In this document: positions 9,690 to 19,683 of the stretch, piece by piece
How positions within the stretch are numbered: position 1 is the first letter of the stretch
Layout of the letters: each line of letters begins with the position of its first letter
Assembly (NCBI GenBank): GCA_965662645.1
Contig: CBFIII010000001.1
Coordinates: 62,001 to 126,000 of the forward strand
Direction of reading: 5' to 3'
DNA length: 64,000 nt
DNA from: UBA5342 sp965662645
GTDB lineage: Bacteria > Bacteroidota > Bacteroidia > Bacteroidales > UBA5342
Notes under the pieces: generated by a model
The model's database searches: none
What the model was told of the DNA's origin: nothing
Seen by the model: the letters and a program-made list of their open reading frames with translations, nothing else
Position numbers and translations under genes: made by a program

Positions 9690-12600
9690 AATAGGTAATG
9701 TGACCATAAATGTAGTTCCTTGGTCGTTATTGTTTTTAAAAGTGATTTCGCCTTGAGCATTATTAGCCATTTTCTGAGAGATGGCTAAGCCGAGACCCAT
9801 ACCACTATTTTTTGTTGTAAAGTTAGGTTGAAAAATCTTTTCACTGGTTTCTTTGTCGATACCACAACCGTTATCTTTTACATATATAGTTACCTTGTTG
9901 TTATCTGATGTGATGCTAATTTCTATTATAGCTTTACGTTCATCAGGTACCGATTGGATAGCATTTTTTATTAAGTTGTTAAATATCTGTATGAAATGAT
10001 CTTTATCGATATAGATTTGTAAGTCTTTGTGACTTTCGTTAATGGTGATGTTATTTCCCGATTGAGTAAATAAAGTCACTACATTTTCGATGCGTTCATT
10101 AAGATTGAAATATTCAGGGTTACCATCTGATATTTTTGCAAAAGTAGAAAATGAAGTGGCTATATTAGAAAGATTATCGATCTGTTCTACCAGTGTATTG
10201 GCTGTTTTTTTGAAATATTCATCAAAGATATCAGGATCTGCATTTTTAGTCCTCATTAAATGCTGTATGCTCAGTTTCATGGGGGTTAATGGATTCTTTA
10301 TCTCATGTGCTATTTGACGAGCCATACGTTTCCAGGCCCCTTCTCGCTCACTTTGTGCTAACTGTTTTACACTCGCATTGAGTTCGTCCACCATCACATT
10401 ATATTTCTCAACCAAATGACCTATTTCGTCATTACGATGATAGTTTATTTTTACGTTGCTTCCTAGTTTCATTTTACCCAAACCTTCTTGAATAAATAGC
10501 AGTGGCTTAGTGATGGCTGTTACCGAAATGTACGTTAAGATAAGAACAAGTATAATCAATAATAGATAGATATTTAAAAGTAAAACGAGGTAGTCGTAAA
10601 TGGATTTTTTGAGATCTTGACGCGAGTTGAAAAAGGGAACATTGATGTAGGCAAGGGGTTCTTCCGATGAATTTGAAATAAGAAAATAACTGGCGGTATA
10701 TTCATTGTCGCCTATGGTTTCATCTTGCATCTGACTCATCATATTGTCATTATGCAAGGCATTGTAAGCTTTGTGATTCATCATAGAACCCTGTAGGTTT
10801 AAGTTGAAGAGTTGTGGGCGTGATGAGGCATAAAGTTTTCCATTCAAATCATAAATGTTTACATCTTTGTACAGTGTATTTGAAAGTGATGTGAGTAAAC
10901 TTTGCAGTGAACTTTGTGATACATTTTCGATGCGATCGATACCAGAGAATTCTCTTGCAATTGAAGATAAGAAGCTTTGGCTTTTCTCATTAATCATGTT
11001 TTCTTGGTTCTGCTTGTATATTTTTAGTGGAAAAAAAACAGAGGCAGATCCGACTAAGATGAGGCTAATTAAAAGGACTCCATAAATAGTAAATCGTATA
11101 TCGTTACTTATAGTACGTTGTAGTTTTATTTTTAAATTATGGGTAATCATATACACCGTCAAAAATGAGAGATATACCATTAAAAACGTGTAGATAAAAG
11201 CATAAAGTGGTGATAATATTGATTGCCTTGGTTCTGATAATACGAAACAACTATTGTCTGATATGGTATAAACTAAATGGCGTTCTTTATTAAAGTTAAA
11301 ACTATAATAGTTGCTCTCATACTCTGGAATCCATTTGTCTGATGGTGCATAACGAAAATCACCTGAAGAACTGATCAGATGATCATTTACATAGCGGGCA
11401 TAAGAAAAACGACTGGGTAAATTATGCTTTTTATTATTGTTGTCGCGTAACATTTCAGGATAACCTTGTCCCTCAGATAATATTTGAGATTCCAAATCAA
11501 TAAAGATGGTGGTTTCTGCGGTGGTGTTTTTGTCCATTTTTAGAAATCCCAAATAACTGACGCGTCCATTGTTATTATTTTGCCAGTAAAATCCTGTGTT
11601 TTTTATGCGTTCACCTTCTTCTTCTAACATATTCTCGAAATAGGCGTAACAGTTGGGTGGGGTGGTGCTGCCTACTATTTGCAAATAATCGTAGGGGTGA
11701 CAAATGACGACTTGGAGGTCATAATTATCGAGTTGGTTGGAGAAGAAATGTTTTTTTAGGTAATTGGCATATAACTCAGGGGTGTTGAAAATAATTCTGG
11801 GTATATTTTGCAGCGTTTGATCCTCTTGCATTTGGTTCCAGATATCCAAAAGACGTTCTTCTACTTCAAAATCTCTTTCCTGTAAAAGGGTCGAAGGTAG
11901 TGTGCTGATGAGTTCTTCTTTTTGAATATTTTCTTTTTTTAATGTCTCCGTTTCCGTGATAAATGAAATGACGCCTGCAAGTAACATACAAGCACCTAAA
12001 AGGTGAAGTAGTAGGTATTGAGCGTGTTGTCTTTTTCTTTGCGATAAAATGTTAAGATACAGGTAGAGTATGGCGGCTGAAATGCCAAAAGGACAACGTA
12101 AGAGTAAAGGTATTGTTAGCACAAGAGCTAAGATGGGATATAGATAAAGGTGTTGTTGACGGCTATTGGCAATAAGTCTTGTGACTAATTGTCCCCAACC
12201 TCCGATATAAGATAATAATATGGCATAGACCCAAAATGTTTCTTTGCTTATCATTCTAATACGGAAAATCTGGAGATTTATGTCGGTATTTTGGATGACA
12301 TCGATGTAGCGTTGTATGATGATGTAAAAGAATATGATGGCTATTAATATGCCGCCAAATACTTGTTGATTATTAGCTTGGTAATACTTGAGTGTACGGT
12401 TGACTTGATAGGTGAAGACTAACCAAAGAATAGCTCCTAATGACATCATTCCCAGATTATCCATGAGGCCTGTATTGCTGTATAGGGAAGGATCAAAAAG
12501 AGGACTGCGGTCAAAAATTGGAATGAAATGATAAAAATGAACACCTAAGATGAATAAAAAACCAAAGGAGAGAAGTGATATGAGGTTGATAATGTTTTTT

Positions 12601-13256
12601 TTATGCCATTGACTCAGAAATGAGAGAATGATCAAAAAGAGCATAAAATAGATGATGGTGGCATTCAGACTCTGGCGTTTATTATGTTTGTTTAGTTCTG
12701 TTTTTGCAAAATAGAATAAGGGTTGATTATTTATGCTATAAACGATGTTATAGCCTAACTTAGGTTTTTCGGAGATGCTGTATTGTGATAATTCACTCTT
12801 GCTAATGTCTTCGTTATCAAAATATTCATTGTTTATGGAATAGTCGTTTTTGATATTGACAAGTACGTCTATACGTTTATTGGCTGCAACGGTTGATTTG
12901 TATAGAAACCATGCGTTGTCAATACGATGACAAGTAAGTTGTTGACTAAATGGGATGTGCTCGGGTGATATGCGGTTTGTGTTCCAGTAAATGGGGTGTG
13001 CTCCTGATGATACAAAGACGTTGTAATTGTTCGAGATGGGGAGTTCCCATAAGTTCTCGCCTGCCTCAGTAGCCTCTGATAGTACTTCAATATATTTATC
13101 AATAGCAAGACTCTTACTGCTAATGTAACGTTGCGCTTGACGCGAAATAGTGGTGTTTGATAACTCTTCGTAGAAGGATTGTTCATACGAAACAGCCGCT
13201 ATAAGCATAATGATAACGGCTGTAATAAAAGTAATATTTCGATTTCTGCGATTCAC
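9648..13256 (-). CDS. Large NtrY-like membrane sensor histidine kinase
   Basis: 1202 residues. About eleven to twelve hydrophobic segments in the first 900 residues frame two extracytoplasmic loops. A HAMP linker follows (KPLLFIQEGLGKMKLG, about 920-965), then a dimerisation/phosphoacceptor helix with H984 in RQIAHEIKNPLTPM, the signature of the NtrY group, and an HATPase_c domain (NNLIKNA, DNGCGID, GMGLGLAI). No receiver domain is fused and no response regulator lies next to it. The N-terminal part is unusually large for a sensor kinase. The final 13 or so residues come from a dispersed inverted-repeat element. thyA lies 20 bases upstream on the same strand and gldB follows, suggesting co-transcription. 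The signal sensed is unknown. Confidence 0.9.
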   Translation of the reverse strand: MNRRNRNITFITAVIIMLIAAVSYEQSFYEELSNTTISRQAQRYISSKSLAIDKYIEVLSEATEAGENLWELPISNNYNVFVSSGAHPIYWNTNRISPEHIPFSQQLTCHRIDNAWFLYKSTVAANKRIDVLVNIKNDYSINNEYFDNEDISKSELSQYSISEKPKLGYNIVYSINNQPLFYFAKTELNKHNKRQSLNATIIYFMLFLIILSFLSQWHKKNIINLISLLSFGFLFILGVHFYHFIPIFDRSPLFDPSLYSNTGLMDNLGMMSLGAILWLVFTYQVNRTLKYYQANNQQVFGGILIAIIFFYIIIQRYIDVIQNTDINLQIFRIRMISKETFWVYAILLSYIGGWGQLVTRLIANSRQQHLYLYPILALVLTIPLLLRCPFGISAAILYLYLNILSQRKRQHAQYLLLHLLGACMLLAGVISFITETETLKKENIQKEELISTLPSTLLQERDFEVEERLLDIWNQMQEDQTLQNIPRIIFNTPELYANYLKKHFFSNQLDNYDLQVVICHPYDYLQIVGSTTPPNCYAYFENMLEEEGERIKNTGFYWQNNNNGRVSYLGFLKMDKNTTAETTIFIDLESQILSEGQGYPEMLRDNNNKKHNLPSRFSYARYVNDHLISSSGDFRYAPSDKWIPEYESNYYSFNFNKERHLVYTISDNSCFVLSEPRQSILSPLYAFIYTFLMVYLSFLTVYMITHNLKIKLQRTISNDIRFTIYGVLLISLILVGSASVFFPLKIYKQNQENMINEKSQSFLSSIAREFSGIDRIENVSQSSLQSLLTSLSNTLYKDVNIYDLNGKLYASSRPQLFNLNLQGSMMNHKAYNALHNDNMMSQMQDETIGDNEYTASYFLISNSSEEPLAYINVPFFNSRQDLKKSIYDYLVLLLNIYLLLIILVLILTYISVTAITKPLLFIQEGLGKMKLGSNVKINYHRNDEIGHLVEKYNVMVDELNASVKQLAQSEREGAWKRMARQIAHEIKNPLTPMKLSIQHLMRTKNADPDIFDEYFKKTANTLVEQIDNLSNIATSFSTFAKISDGNPEYFNLNERIENVVTLFTQSGNNITINESHKDLQIYIDKDHFIQIFNNLIKNAIQSVPDERKAIIEISITSDNNKVTIYVKDNGCGIDKETSEKIFQPNFTTKNSGMGLGLAISQKMANNAQGEITFKNNNDQGTTFMVTLPINLNSTLNSNCDRI

Positions 13257-13276
13257 ATTGGCGAATTAAGCAAGTA

Positions 13277-14071
13277 TTATACCGAAATGGCGGCCTTGAT
13301 GTGTGGGTGTGGATTATAACCTTCTAATTCAAAATCTTCGTAGGTGAAATCAAAGATGCTTTTCACTTTCGGATTGATTTTCATAGTAGGCAGAGGGCGT
13401 GGTGTGCGATTCATTTGCAACTCAGCCTGCTCTAGGTGATTGAGGTAGAGGTGTGTGTCGCCCATAGTGTGTACAAAATCGCCAGGCTCTAAATCGCAAA
13501 CTTGAGCTACCATCATAGTTAATAAAGCGTATGATGCGATATTAAATGGAACACCTAAAAAAGTATCAGCGCTACGTTGATACAATTGGCAACTTAATTT
13601 TCCATCGGCCACATAAAATTGAAAAAAGGCATGACAAGGTGGTAGGTTCATATTGTCTAAGTCTCCTACATTCCATGCGCTCACTATCATACGACGAGAT
13701 TCTGGTGTGTTTTTTATCTGGTCTATGACCTGTGAAATCTGGTCTATGTGTCCGCCTTTATAGTCGGGCCACGAACGCCATTGGTAACCATAAATATGAC
13801 CTAACTCGCCTTTTTCGTCGGCCCACTCATTCCAAATGCGGACCCCATTTTCTGTAAGATATTTAGTGTTCGTATCACCAGCCAGAAACCATAATAGTTC
13901 GTGGATGATAGATTTTAAATGAAGCTTTTTTGTGGTGATTAAAGGGAATCCTTTTTGTAAGTCAAAGCGCATTTGATAGCCAAAAACGCTTTTAGTTCCT
14001 GTGCCTGTTCGGTCTCCCTTGGTGGCTCCATTTTCAAGAATGTGCTTAAGTAGATCGGTATATTGTTTCAT
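13277..14071 (-). CDS. thyA: Thymidylate synthase
   Basis: Converts dUMP and methylene-THF to dTMP and dihydrofolate. 264 residues, the same length as the E. coli enzyme. The catalytic nucleophile is C146 in LPPCHAFFQF. The folate and nucleotide motifs are intact: GDRTGTGT near the N-terminus, RRMIVSAWN, QRSADTFLGVPFNIASYA and HLYLNHLEQ. No dihydrofolate reductase gene follows, unlike the common thyA-folA pairing; a sensor kinase starts 20 bases downstream instead. A family-1 intergenic repeat lies just upstream. Confidence 0.98.
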   Translation of the reverse strand: MKQYTDLLKHILENGATKGDRTGTGTKSVFGYQMRFDLQKGFPLITTKKLHLKSIIHELLWFLAGDTNTKYLTENGVRIWNEWADEKGELGHIYGYQWRSWPDYKGGHIDQISQVIDQIKNTPESRRMIVSAWNVGDLDNMNLPPCHAFFQFYVADGKLSCQLYQRSADTFLGVPFNIASYALLTMMVAQVCDLEPGDFVHTMGDTHLYLNHLEQAELQMNRTPRPLPTMKINPKVKSIFDFTYEDFELEGYNPHPHIKAAISV

Positions 14072-14101
14072 TGTTTGTGTGTGGATAAATATTATAATGC
14101 T

Positions 14102-14200
14102 TTAATCCCTCATTGTGGGTTTAATTCTCCGTAGCTTGCTGCGAATAATAAAATGTTCTTCAACTAAAAGCTTCGTGGGCGTGCCCCGAGGTTGTTGACT
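14102..14200 (+). repeat. Family-1 dispersed intergenic repeat, copy 1 (A type)
   Basis: Begins with a degenerate CCCTCATTGTGGG palindrome, then CCGTAGCTTGCTGCGAATAA and the A-type right half ending CCCCGAGGTTGTTGACT. It lies between the divergent side of thyA and the end of clpC. The other copies are at 20657, 27765 (inverted), 50656, 52083, 56150 and 58949. Confidence 0.85.
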
Positions 14201-14359
14201 TGTGCATTATGCTATCGTTTGTCATTTTGATGTCAGTAACCCTAATAACCACAGGACAATGATTTATTATCCTGTGGTTAATGATTGCTTAAGTTTATTT
14301 TCTATCTGTTTTTGTGGTGTTTCAAAACAGATGATGTACCCAAAAGAAATGCTGTTGCT

Positions 14360-16528
14360 TTATTCTTCTAGTAGTTTCTTATTGTCTTTTTTGGCCCTCA
14401 GTTTTTTCTTAGCCCCAGTAACCGACGATATGATTTTCTTTTCTTCTTTATCATAATCTATAACTATCGTATCCCCTTCTTTAAGGGCTGATTGAATAAT
14501 TATTTCAGCCATTTCATCTTCTAAATATTTCTGAATAGCACGTTTTAGAGGACGAGCTCCAAACTGAACATCAAGACCTTTATTAGCAACAAAGTCTTTG
14601 GCTTCATCGCTGAGTTTTAATTTGTAACCCAGATTCTCTACACGTTCATACACACTTTTTAGTTCTATGTCGATGATCTTGAATATGCTATCTTTGTCTA
14701 ATAGGTCAAAAACAACAACGTCATCTAGGCGGTTTAAGAATTCTGGTGCAAAGGTACGATTCAGTGCTTTGTGTACTACGCTGCGCGCATGTTCTCTATC
14801 TGTTTTGCTATTGGTTTGTGAAAAACCAACGCCACGACCAAATTCTTTGAGTTCACGACTTCCAAGGTTGGAAGTCATAATGATGATAGTGTTTTTGAAG
14901 TCAATGTTGCGACCTAAGCTATCTGTTAAGTGTCCTTCGTCTAATACTTGTAGTAATAAATTAAAAACATCAGGATGAGCTTTTTCTATTTCATCAAGAA
15001 GAATGATGGAATACGGTTTGCGGCGTACTTTTTCGGTAAGCTGTCCTCCTTCTTCGTATCCTACATATCCGGGAGGTGCTCCTACTAAGCGAGATACAGC
15101 AAACTTTTCCATATATTCGCTCATGTCCACACGTACTAAAGCATCTGCTGAGTCAAAAAGAGCCTCTGCAAGTTGTTTGGCTAGGTGTGTTTTTCCTACG
15201 CCAGTAGGACCTAAGAAAACAAAAGAACCGATGGGTTTCTTAGGGTCTTTAAGACCTACACGGTTTCTTTGTATTGCTTTTACTATTTTATCAACGGCTT
15301 CATTTTGTCCAATGATGCTTTTCTTTAGCAGTTCTCCCATTTGTTTTAGGCGAATTCCTTCTGCTTGTGCAATGCGTTGTACAGGTACACCTGACATCAT
15401 AGCTACTACTTCGGCTACTTTGTCTTCATCTACTATTTCGCGTTCGCTTTTGAGTTGTTCTTCCCAGCGTTCTTTGGCTGTTTCTAATTCATTGATGCAT
15501 TCTTTTTCTTTATCGCGAAAACTAGCCGCTAATTCAAAATCTTGAGATTTAACCGCTTGTATTTTATACTCTTTGTAGTTTTCTATTTTCTCTTCCAGAT
15601 CCAAAACAGTTTTTGGAACTGTAATATTTGAGATATGTACGCGTGCTCCAGCTTCGTCGAGTGCATCAATGGCTTTGTCTGGCAAATGACGATCACTGAT
15701 GTATCGGTCTGTTAATGACACACAGGTTTTTATTGCTTCTGCTGTATAGGTGACGTTATGATGTTCTTCGTAGCGTTCTTTTATATTATTAAGTATGGCT
15801 ACTGTTTCTTCTGGTGATGTAGGTTCCACCATGATTTTCTGAAAGCGGCGTTCTAGCGCACCATCTTTCTCTATGTTCTGACGGTATTCATCCAGTGTTG
15901 TGGCTCCAATACATTGTATATCGCCGCGTGCTAGTGCTGGTTTTAGCATATTAGCAGCATCTAATGAGCCAGGTGTGCTTCCTGCACCTACTATGGTGTG
16001 TATCTCATCAATGAAAAGTATGATGTTGGGATTTTTTGAAATCTCATTGAGGATGGATTTTATCCGTTCTTCAAATTGACCACGGTATTTTGTACCAGCA
16101 ACGATGGAGCCCATATCCAGACTTATGACGCGTTTGTCAAAAAGAATACGAGAGACTTTTCGTTCTACAATGCGCAAAGCCAACCCTTCTGCGATAGCTG
16201 ATTTTCCTACGCCAGGATCACCAATAAGGATAGGGTTGTTTTTTTTACGGCGACTTAATATTTGCGATAAACGTTCTATCTCTTTTACTCGGCCTACTAC
16301 AGGATCAAGTTGTCCTTCTGAGGCAGCATGGGTAAGGTCTATTCCAAAACTATCTAACACCGGAGTGTCGCTCGTGGAGTCTGACGATTCATGGTGTGAC
16401 GATTTCGGAAATTCTTCTTCAAAATCTTCTTCGTCGTCTCCATCATCATCGTCTCCAAATTCAAGACTGCTATGGATTCCTTTTTCCTGTTGCTGTTTTA
16501 TTTTTTCTTCATTTATATGTTGGTTCAT
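14360..16528 (-). CDS. clpC: ClpC-type AAA+ ATPase lacking the N-terminal Clp_N domain
   Basis: Hsp100 unfoldase expected to feed substrates to ClpP. 722 residues with two AAA+ modules: D1 Walker A GDPGVGKS (about 103) and Walker B LFIDEIH (about 173); D2 Walker A GPTGVGKT (about 439) and Walker B LLDEIEKAH (about 508). Between them is a short middle domain with a UVR-like motif (QAVKSQDFELAASFRDKE), which marks ClpC rather than ClpB. Bacteroidetes ClpC is usually about 840 residues and begins with the double Clp_N repeat; here the chain starts with an acidic linker (GDDDDGDDEEDFEEEF). The promoter at 16609 and the gene ending at 16677 leave no room for a missing exon-like N-part, so the loss looks real. 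Confidence 0.92.
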   Translation of the reverse strand: MNQHINEEKIKQQQEKGIHSSLEFGDDDDGDDEEDFEEEFPKSSHHESSDSTSDTPVLDSFGIDLTHAASEGQLDPVVGRVKEIERLSQILSRRKKNNPILIGDPGVGKSAIAEGLALRIVERKVSRILFDKRVISLDMGSIVAGTKYRGQFEERIKSILNEISKNPNIILFIDEIHTIVGAGSTPGSLDAANMLKPALARGDIQCIGATTLDEYRQNIEKDGALERRFQKIMVEPTSPEETVAILNNIKERYEEHHNVTYTAEAIKTCVSLTDRYISDRHLPDKAIDALDEAGARVHISNITVPKTVLDLEEKIENYKEYKIQAVKSQDFELAASFRDKEKECINELETAKERWEEQLKSEREIVDEDKVAEVVAMMSGVPVQRIAQAEGIRLKQMGELLKKSIIGQNEAVDKIVKAIQRNRVGLKDPKKPIGSFVFLGPTGVGKTHLAKQLAEALFDSADALVRVDMSEYMEKFAVSRLVGAPPGYVGYEEGGQLTEKVRRKPYSIILLDEIEKAHPDVFNLLLQVLDEGHLTDSLGRNIDFKNTIIIMTSNLGSRELKEFGRGVGFSQTNSKTDREHARSVVHKALNRTFAPEFLNRLDDVVVFDLLDKDSIFKIIDIELKSVYERVENLGYKLKLSDEAKDFVANKGLDVQFGARPLKRAIQKYLEDEMAEIIIQSALKEGDTIVIDYDKEEKKIISSVTGAKKKLRAKKDNKKLLEE

Positions 16529-16608
16529 AATAATAATCTTTATGGCTTTAGTTGCTTATTTAAAAGGGTTAGCCGTTAATTTTTCAAGTCCTATTTTGAA
16601 ATGAATAG

Positions 16609-16639
16609 CAAAGATAAACATTAAACTGCTCTTCTTAAA
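16609..16639 (-). promoter_or_regulatory. Promoter of clpC
   Basis: Minus strand TTTA-N19-TATCTTTG, one mismatch from TTTG-N19-TAnnTTTG. The predicted start of RNA leaves a leader of about 75 bases before the ATG at 16528. Confidence 0.65.
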
Positions 16640-16676
16640 ACATCATGTTAGTCTTTATTGCTACTGTTTTTTCTAA

Positions 16677-19640
16677 TTATTTAGTGGATTCTATGAGAGC
16701 TATACGCTTTTTGCCATCCATTTTTATTTGCAGAGGATCTTTAAAACGAAGATGTTTAAAATATGTTGTTTCGTTTATTACTTCTTGTTGATCTAATAAA
16801 TCATAATTTATAATGTTCTTCTCCGATTTGTAAGGAACGGAAAAATATCCGACATTCATAGAGGTGACATTATGGAAGAAATGTGATCCTAATGAGGCTT
16901 CTAAGGGTAAGTTTTCGAGTCCTATTTCTACAATGATACGAGCATTTGCTATCTGTGACCAAAATACGGGAATGCCGATAAAGGGGTCGCGTGTTCCCCA
17001 TCGTCCTGCTCCTATCAGTATGTATTCTTTATCTTCGCTTTGTAGTTTTTTATTTAGCTCTGTTACTTCTTGAGCCATTTGTCTTGTTTGTGACTTGTCA
17101 AAGGAGTCGAACTTCATCAAGATGATGTCTTTAATGTGCGTGTAGTGACCATTTCCCATGCCTCCTTCTAAAATTGCGACAGCGTTGTTTTTATCAATAT
17201 CTTCGATGTTGACTTCTATGTCGTCGTCAACTTTTATGAGGGGTTTTATTTGTAATAGTTCCAATGTTGAAGGGGCATCTGTTGCTATGTTCATAGAATA
17301 TTCTATTTCTACCGGTGCCCCCATTGCTTGTTCAAAAAAATCGAGTAATATGGATAAACAGTCTGCAAGTGGTATGTGCTCGTATTTTAAAATATTAGCA
17401 AAGTTAACAACGCGAGGTCCGCGTAGTGAGAAATCGTTACACAGACGTTCATTTTGAACATCATATACTTGAGCGGTGTGTTTTAATATTCCTTCATTTT
17501 CGGCTTCTTTAATAGGACGTTTTACAATGGCTGCGCCTACATCATCTTGCAATAGATCAATCTCTGTATCTAGATTTAAAGCATAAAAATGAGTCTGTGA
17601 ATCTTTGACTTGGTCTGATATGGAGAGTAATTCTAATTTTGGATAATTGGGACAAAAACGGTGCGATTTTTCACCTCCAACAACCTCTTCTCCCATACCT
17701 ATTGCGGCTACCGAAAAGCCGTCTTCAGGTTTCATATATGCAAAGGGGTAGTAGTTGTAAGATTGAGCTACACCGCTTAAGTGAGGGTAGAAAAAGTTGT
17801 CATGTTTTTCTCCTACTATTTCTTGTATAATGACTCCCATCTTTTCTTCTTCTATCTTATATTTTGTGGCTTCAAAATAATTAATAGCTGTTTCGCAAAA
17901 AATGGAGGCATAAACTAGTTTTATAGCTTTTTCTAATTGCTTTTGCCTTATTTCTATGTTGGGGTGATTGTTTGGTAAGAAATAAGTGGAATAAACGCCA
18001 GCAAAAGGTTGTAACATAGAGTCTTCGAAAAGACCAGAGGAGCGAATAGCTAATGGGGTTTTAATGGTTTTTAGATAGGTGTTTAATTTTTCTTTTAGAC
18101 CATCCGAGAGTTCTGCATTTACAAAGACGTCACGTATTTTTTCGGTGTCGCAACGGACATATATTTCGTCGTACAGATCGTTATTTTCAATAAACAGATC
18201 ATATTCCTCAACACCTATTATTGCGGTTTTAGGAATGGCTATGTTGATGTCATTTAATAATTTGCTGAAGTTTACATTTTCAATAAAATGGGCTAAAAAT
18301 GCGAGGCCACGTCCTTTGCCTCCCAGTGATCCATTGCCTAAGCGTACGATGTATCTATTGGAGTTAAGGAGGTTGGGGTCAAATTCAATGACGCGTCCAC
18401 GTAATTTTTGTAAATAATTATTTTCAATTTTTCGTAAAATATATTTTCTTAAATTTTCAGGATCAGGTGTCGCATTTATTTTGTGACGCCTCAGTTGCTT
18501 GGCTAGTTTTATTTCGCTGTGTGCCATAAACCACGAAGAGATGCCTTGTCTGTTAGCATGGTAGAGTAGCGATTCTTTAGGAATTGTTTTTAATGTTTCC
18601 TGAAATTCATTGATAGTGCTGGCTTTTGCCAATTTTTCACCATTTTGTGATTTAAATATAAAATCGCCAAACCCACAGCGTTCTTTCAGAAAATCATAAA
18701 TATCATGAGAGAGGGTATCACTGTTTTTCCATAAAAAGTCAACGCCCAGATTGTCTGCTTCTTTTTTGTTTTTTATATTACTACTTTGTATAAGGCAGGG
18801 TATAGCTAGGCTTTCTTTTGTTTTTTTTACGAGGGAGAATCCCGCATTATGATCTCGTTTTCCTCCTTTTTCAAAGTTAACATCCGAAATAACACAAAGG
18901 AGGTTGTCGCCATATTTTTTAACGATGTCTGCGGCTTCTTCGTAAGTGGCTGCTAATAATATTTTAGGTCGTCCTCTCATCTTTAGTATCTTATGAAGGT
19001 CGTCGGCGGAGTGTTCTTGCACTACATCCTGAGTCTGCATCATTAAGATGGAATACAAAATAGGAAGGTAACGGGTGTAATAGCGGATAGAGTCTTCCAC
19101 TAACAGGATGATGCGTACATCTCCAATTTGTGTGTCATCCGCTACATTTTTTTTATCCTCTACATATTTGGTCATGGCCAGCAATACTTTGGAGTCTCCA
19201 TTCCAAACAAAGACACGATCGATGGCTGTACTTTTAGTCCCTACATCACCAAAATAGTTAAGATCTGAATTGTTGTTGACGAGCATTAAGATGGCTAATT
19301 CTGGGTATTGAGATCGTATCTTTTGGGCCAAATTTAAAGGCATTTTTTTATCTAAACCCGCCATTAAAATAACCATATCGGGTGGTGTATCCTTTAAGGC
19401 TTTCATGGCTTCATCGGGTGTGCTCATATTGGTGATACGGGGGGCTGCATAGAGGTTCAGTTGACGGTATTCGCCAATGATACGGTCAAAAAATTCACCT
19501 TCTCTGGCTACAGAATATGAGTCGTACATATTAGCCACAAGAAGGATCTCTTTGACTTTAAAAGCCATTAATTCCTGAAAAATATCTCTGTTATTCTTCG
19601 TGCTTTTATAATATTGAGAAAGCAAATGCTTCATAGTCAT
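16677..19640 (-). CDS. PEP/pyruvate-binding (PPDK_N) protein with N-terminal receiver-like domains
   Basis: 987 residues. Residues about 20-165 and 170-325 read as two receiver-like (CheY-fold) domains, with ILLVEDS at the start of the second. Residues about 425-760 hold a PPDK_N/PEP-synthase ATP-grasp module: GSLGGKGRG (about 432), LAIRSSGLFEDSMLQPFAGVYSTYF (around 530, motif split here only by description) and LELLQIKPL (about 760). The phospho-His swivelling domain and the PEP/pyruvate barrel of true PEP synthase are not seen, so it is unlikely to make PEP. A phosphotransfer or signalling role is inferred. It ends 149 bases before clpC and starts 43 bases after the BrkB gene on the same strand. 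MKHLLSQ is an equally good start. Confidence 0.8.
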   Translation of the reverse strand: MTMKHLLSQYYKSTKNNRDIFQELMAFKVKEILLVANMYDSYSVAREGEFFDRIIGEYRQLNLYAAPRITNMSTPDEAMKALKDTPPDMVILMAGLDKKMPLNLAQKIRSQYPELAILMLVNNNSDLNYFGDVGTKSTAIDRVFVWNGDSKVLLAMTKYVEDKKNVADDTQIGDVRIILLVEDSIRYYTRYLPILYSILMMQTQDVVQEHSADDLHKILKMRGRPKILLAATYEEAADIVKKYGDNLLCVISDVNFEKGGKRDHNAGFSLVKKTKESLAIPCLIQSSNIKNKKEADNLGVDFLWKNSDTLSHDIYDFLKERCGFGDFIFKSQNGEKLAKASTINEFQETLKTIPKESLLYHANRQGISSWFMAHSEIKLAKQLRRHKINATPDPENLRKYILRKIENNYLQKLRGRVIEFDPNLLNSNRYIVRLGNGSLGGKGRGLAFLAHFIENVNFSKLLNDINIAIPKTAIIGVEEYDLFIENNDLYDEIYVRCDTEKIRDVFVNAELSDGLKEKLNTYLKTIKTPLAIRSSGLFEDSMLQPFAGVYSTYFLPNNHPNIEIRQKQLEKAIKLVYASIFCETAINYFEATKYKIEEEKMGVIIQEIVGEKHDNFFYPHLSGVAQSYNYYPFAYMKPEDGFSVAAIGMGEEVVGGEKSHRFCPNYPKLELLSISDQVKDSQTHFYALNLDTEIDLLQDDVGAAIVKRPIKEAENEGILKHTAQVYDVQNERLCNDFSLRGPRVVNFANILKYEHIPLADCLSILLDFFEQAMGAPVEIEYSMNIATDAPSTLELLQIKPLIKVDDDIEVNIEDIDKNNAVAILEGGMGNGHYTHIKDIILMKFDSFDKSQTRQMAQEVTELNKKLQSEDKEYILIGAGRWGTRDPFIGIPVFWSQIANARIIVEIGLENLPLEASLGSHFFHNVTSMNVGYFSVPYKSEKNIINYDLLDQQEVINETTYFKHLRFKDPLQIKMDGKKRIALIESTK

Positions 19641-19683
19641 TTTAGTTTTGTTAGTAGTTCTCTATTTTATTGTTTCTTTTGGG

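Noticed and set aside
14667..15545. Long open frames opposite clpC
   Set aside because: Antisense shadows of a highly conserved coding gene, with Ser/Arg-rich products and no independent signals.
16677..19640. Phosphoenolpyruvate synthase
   Set aside because: The swivelling phospho-His domain and the PEP/pyruvate-binding barrel are not present.
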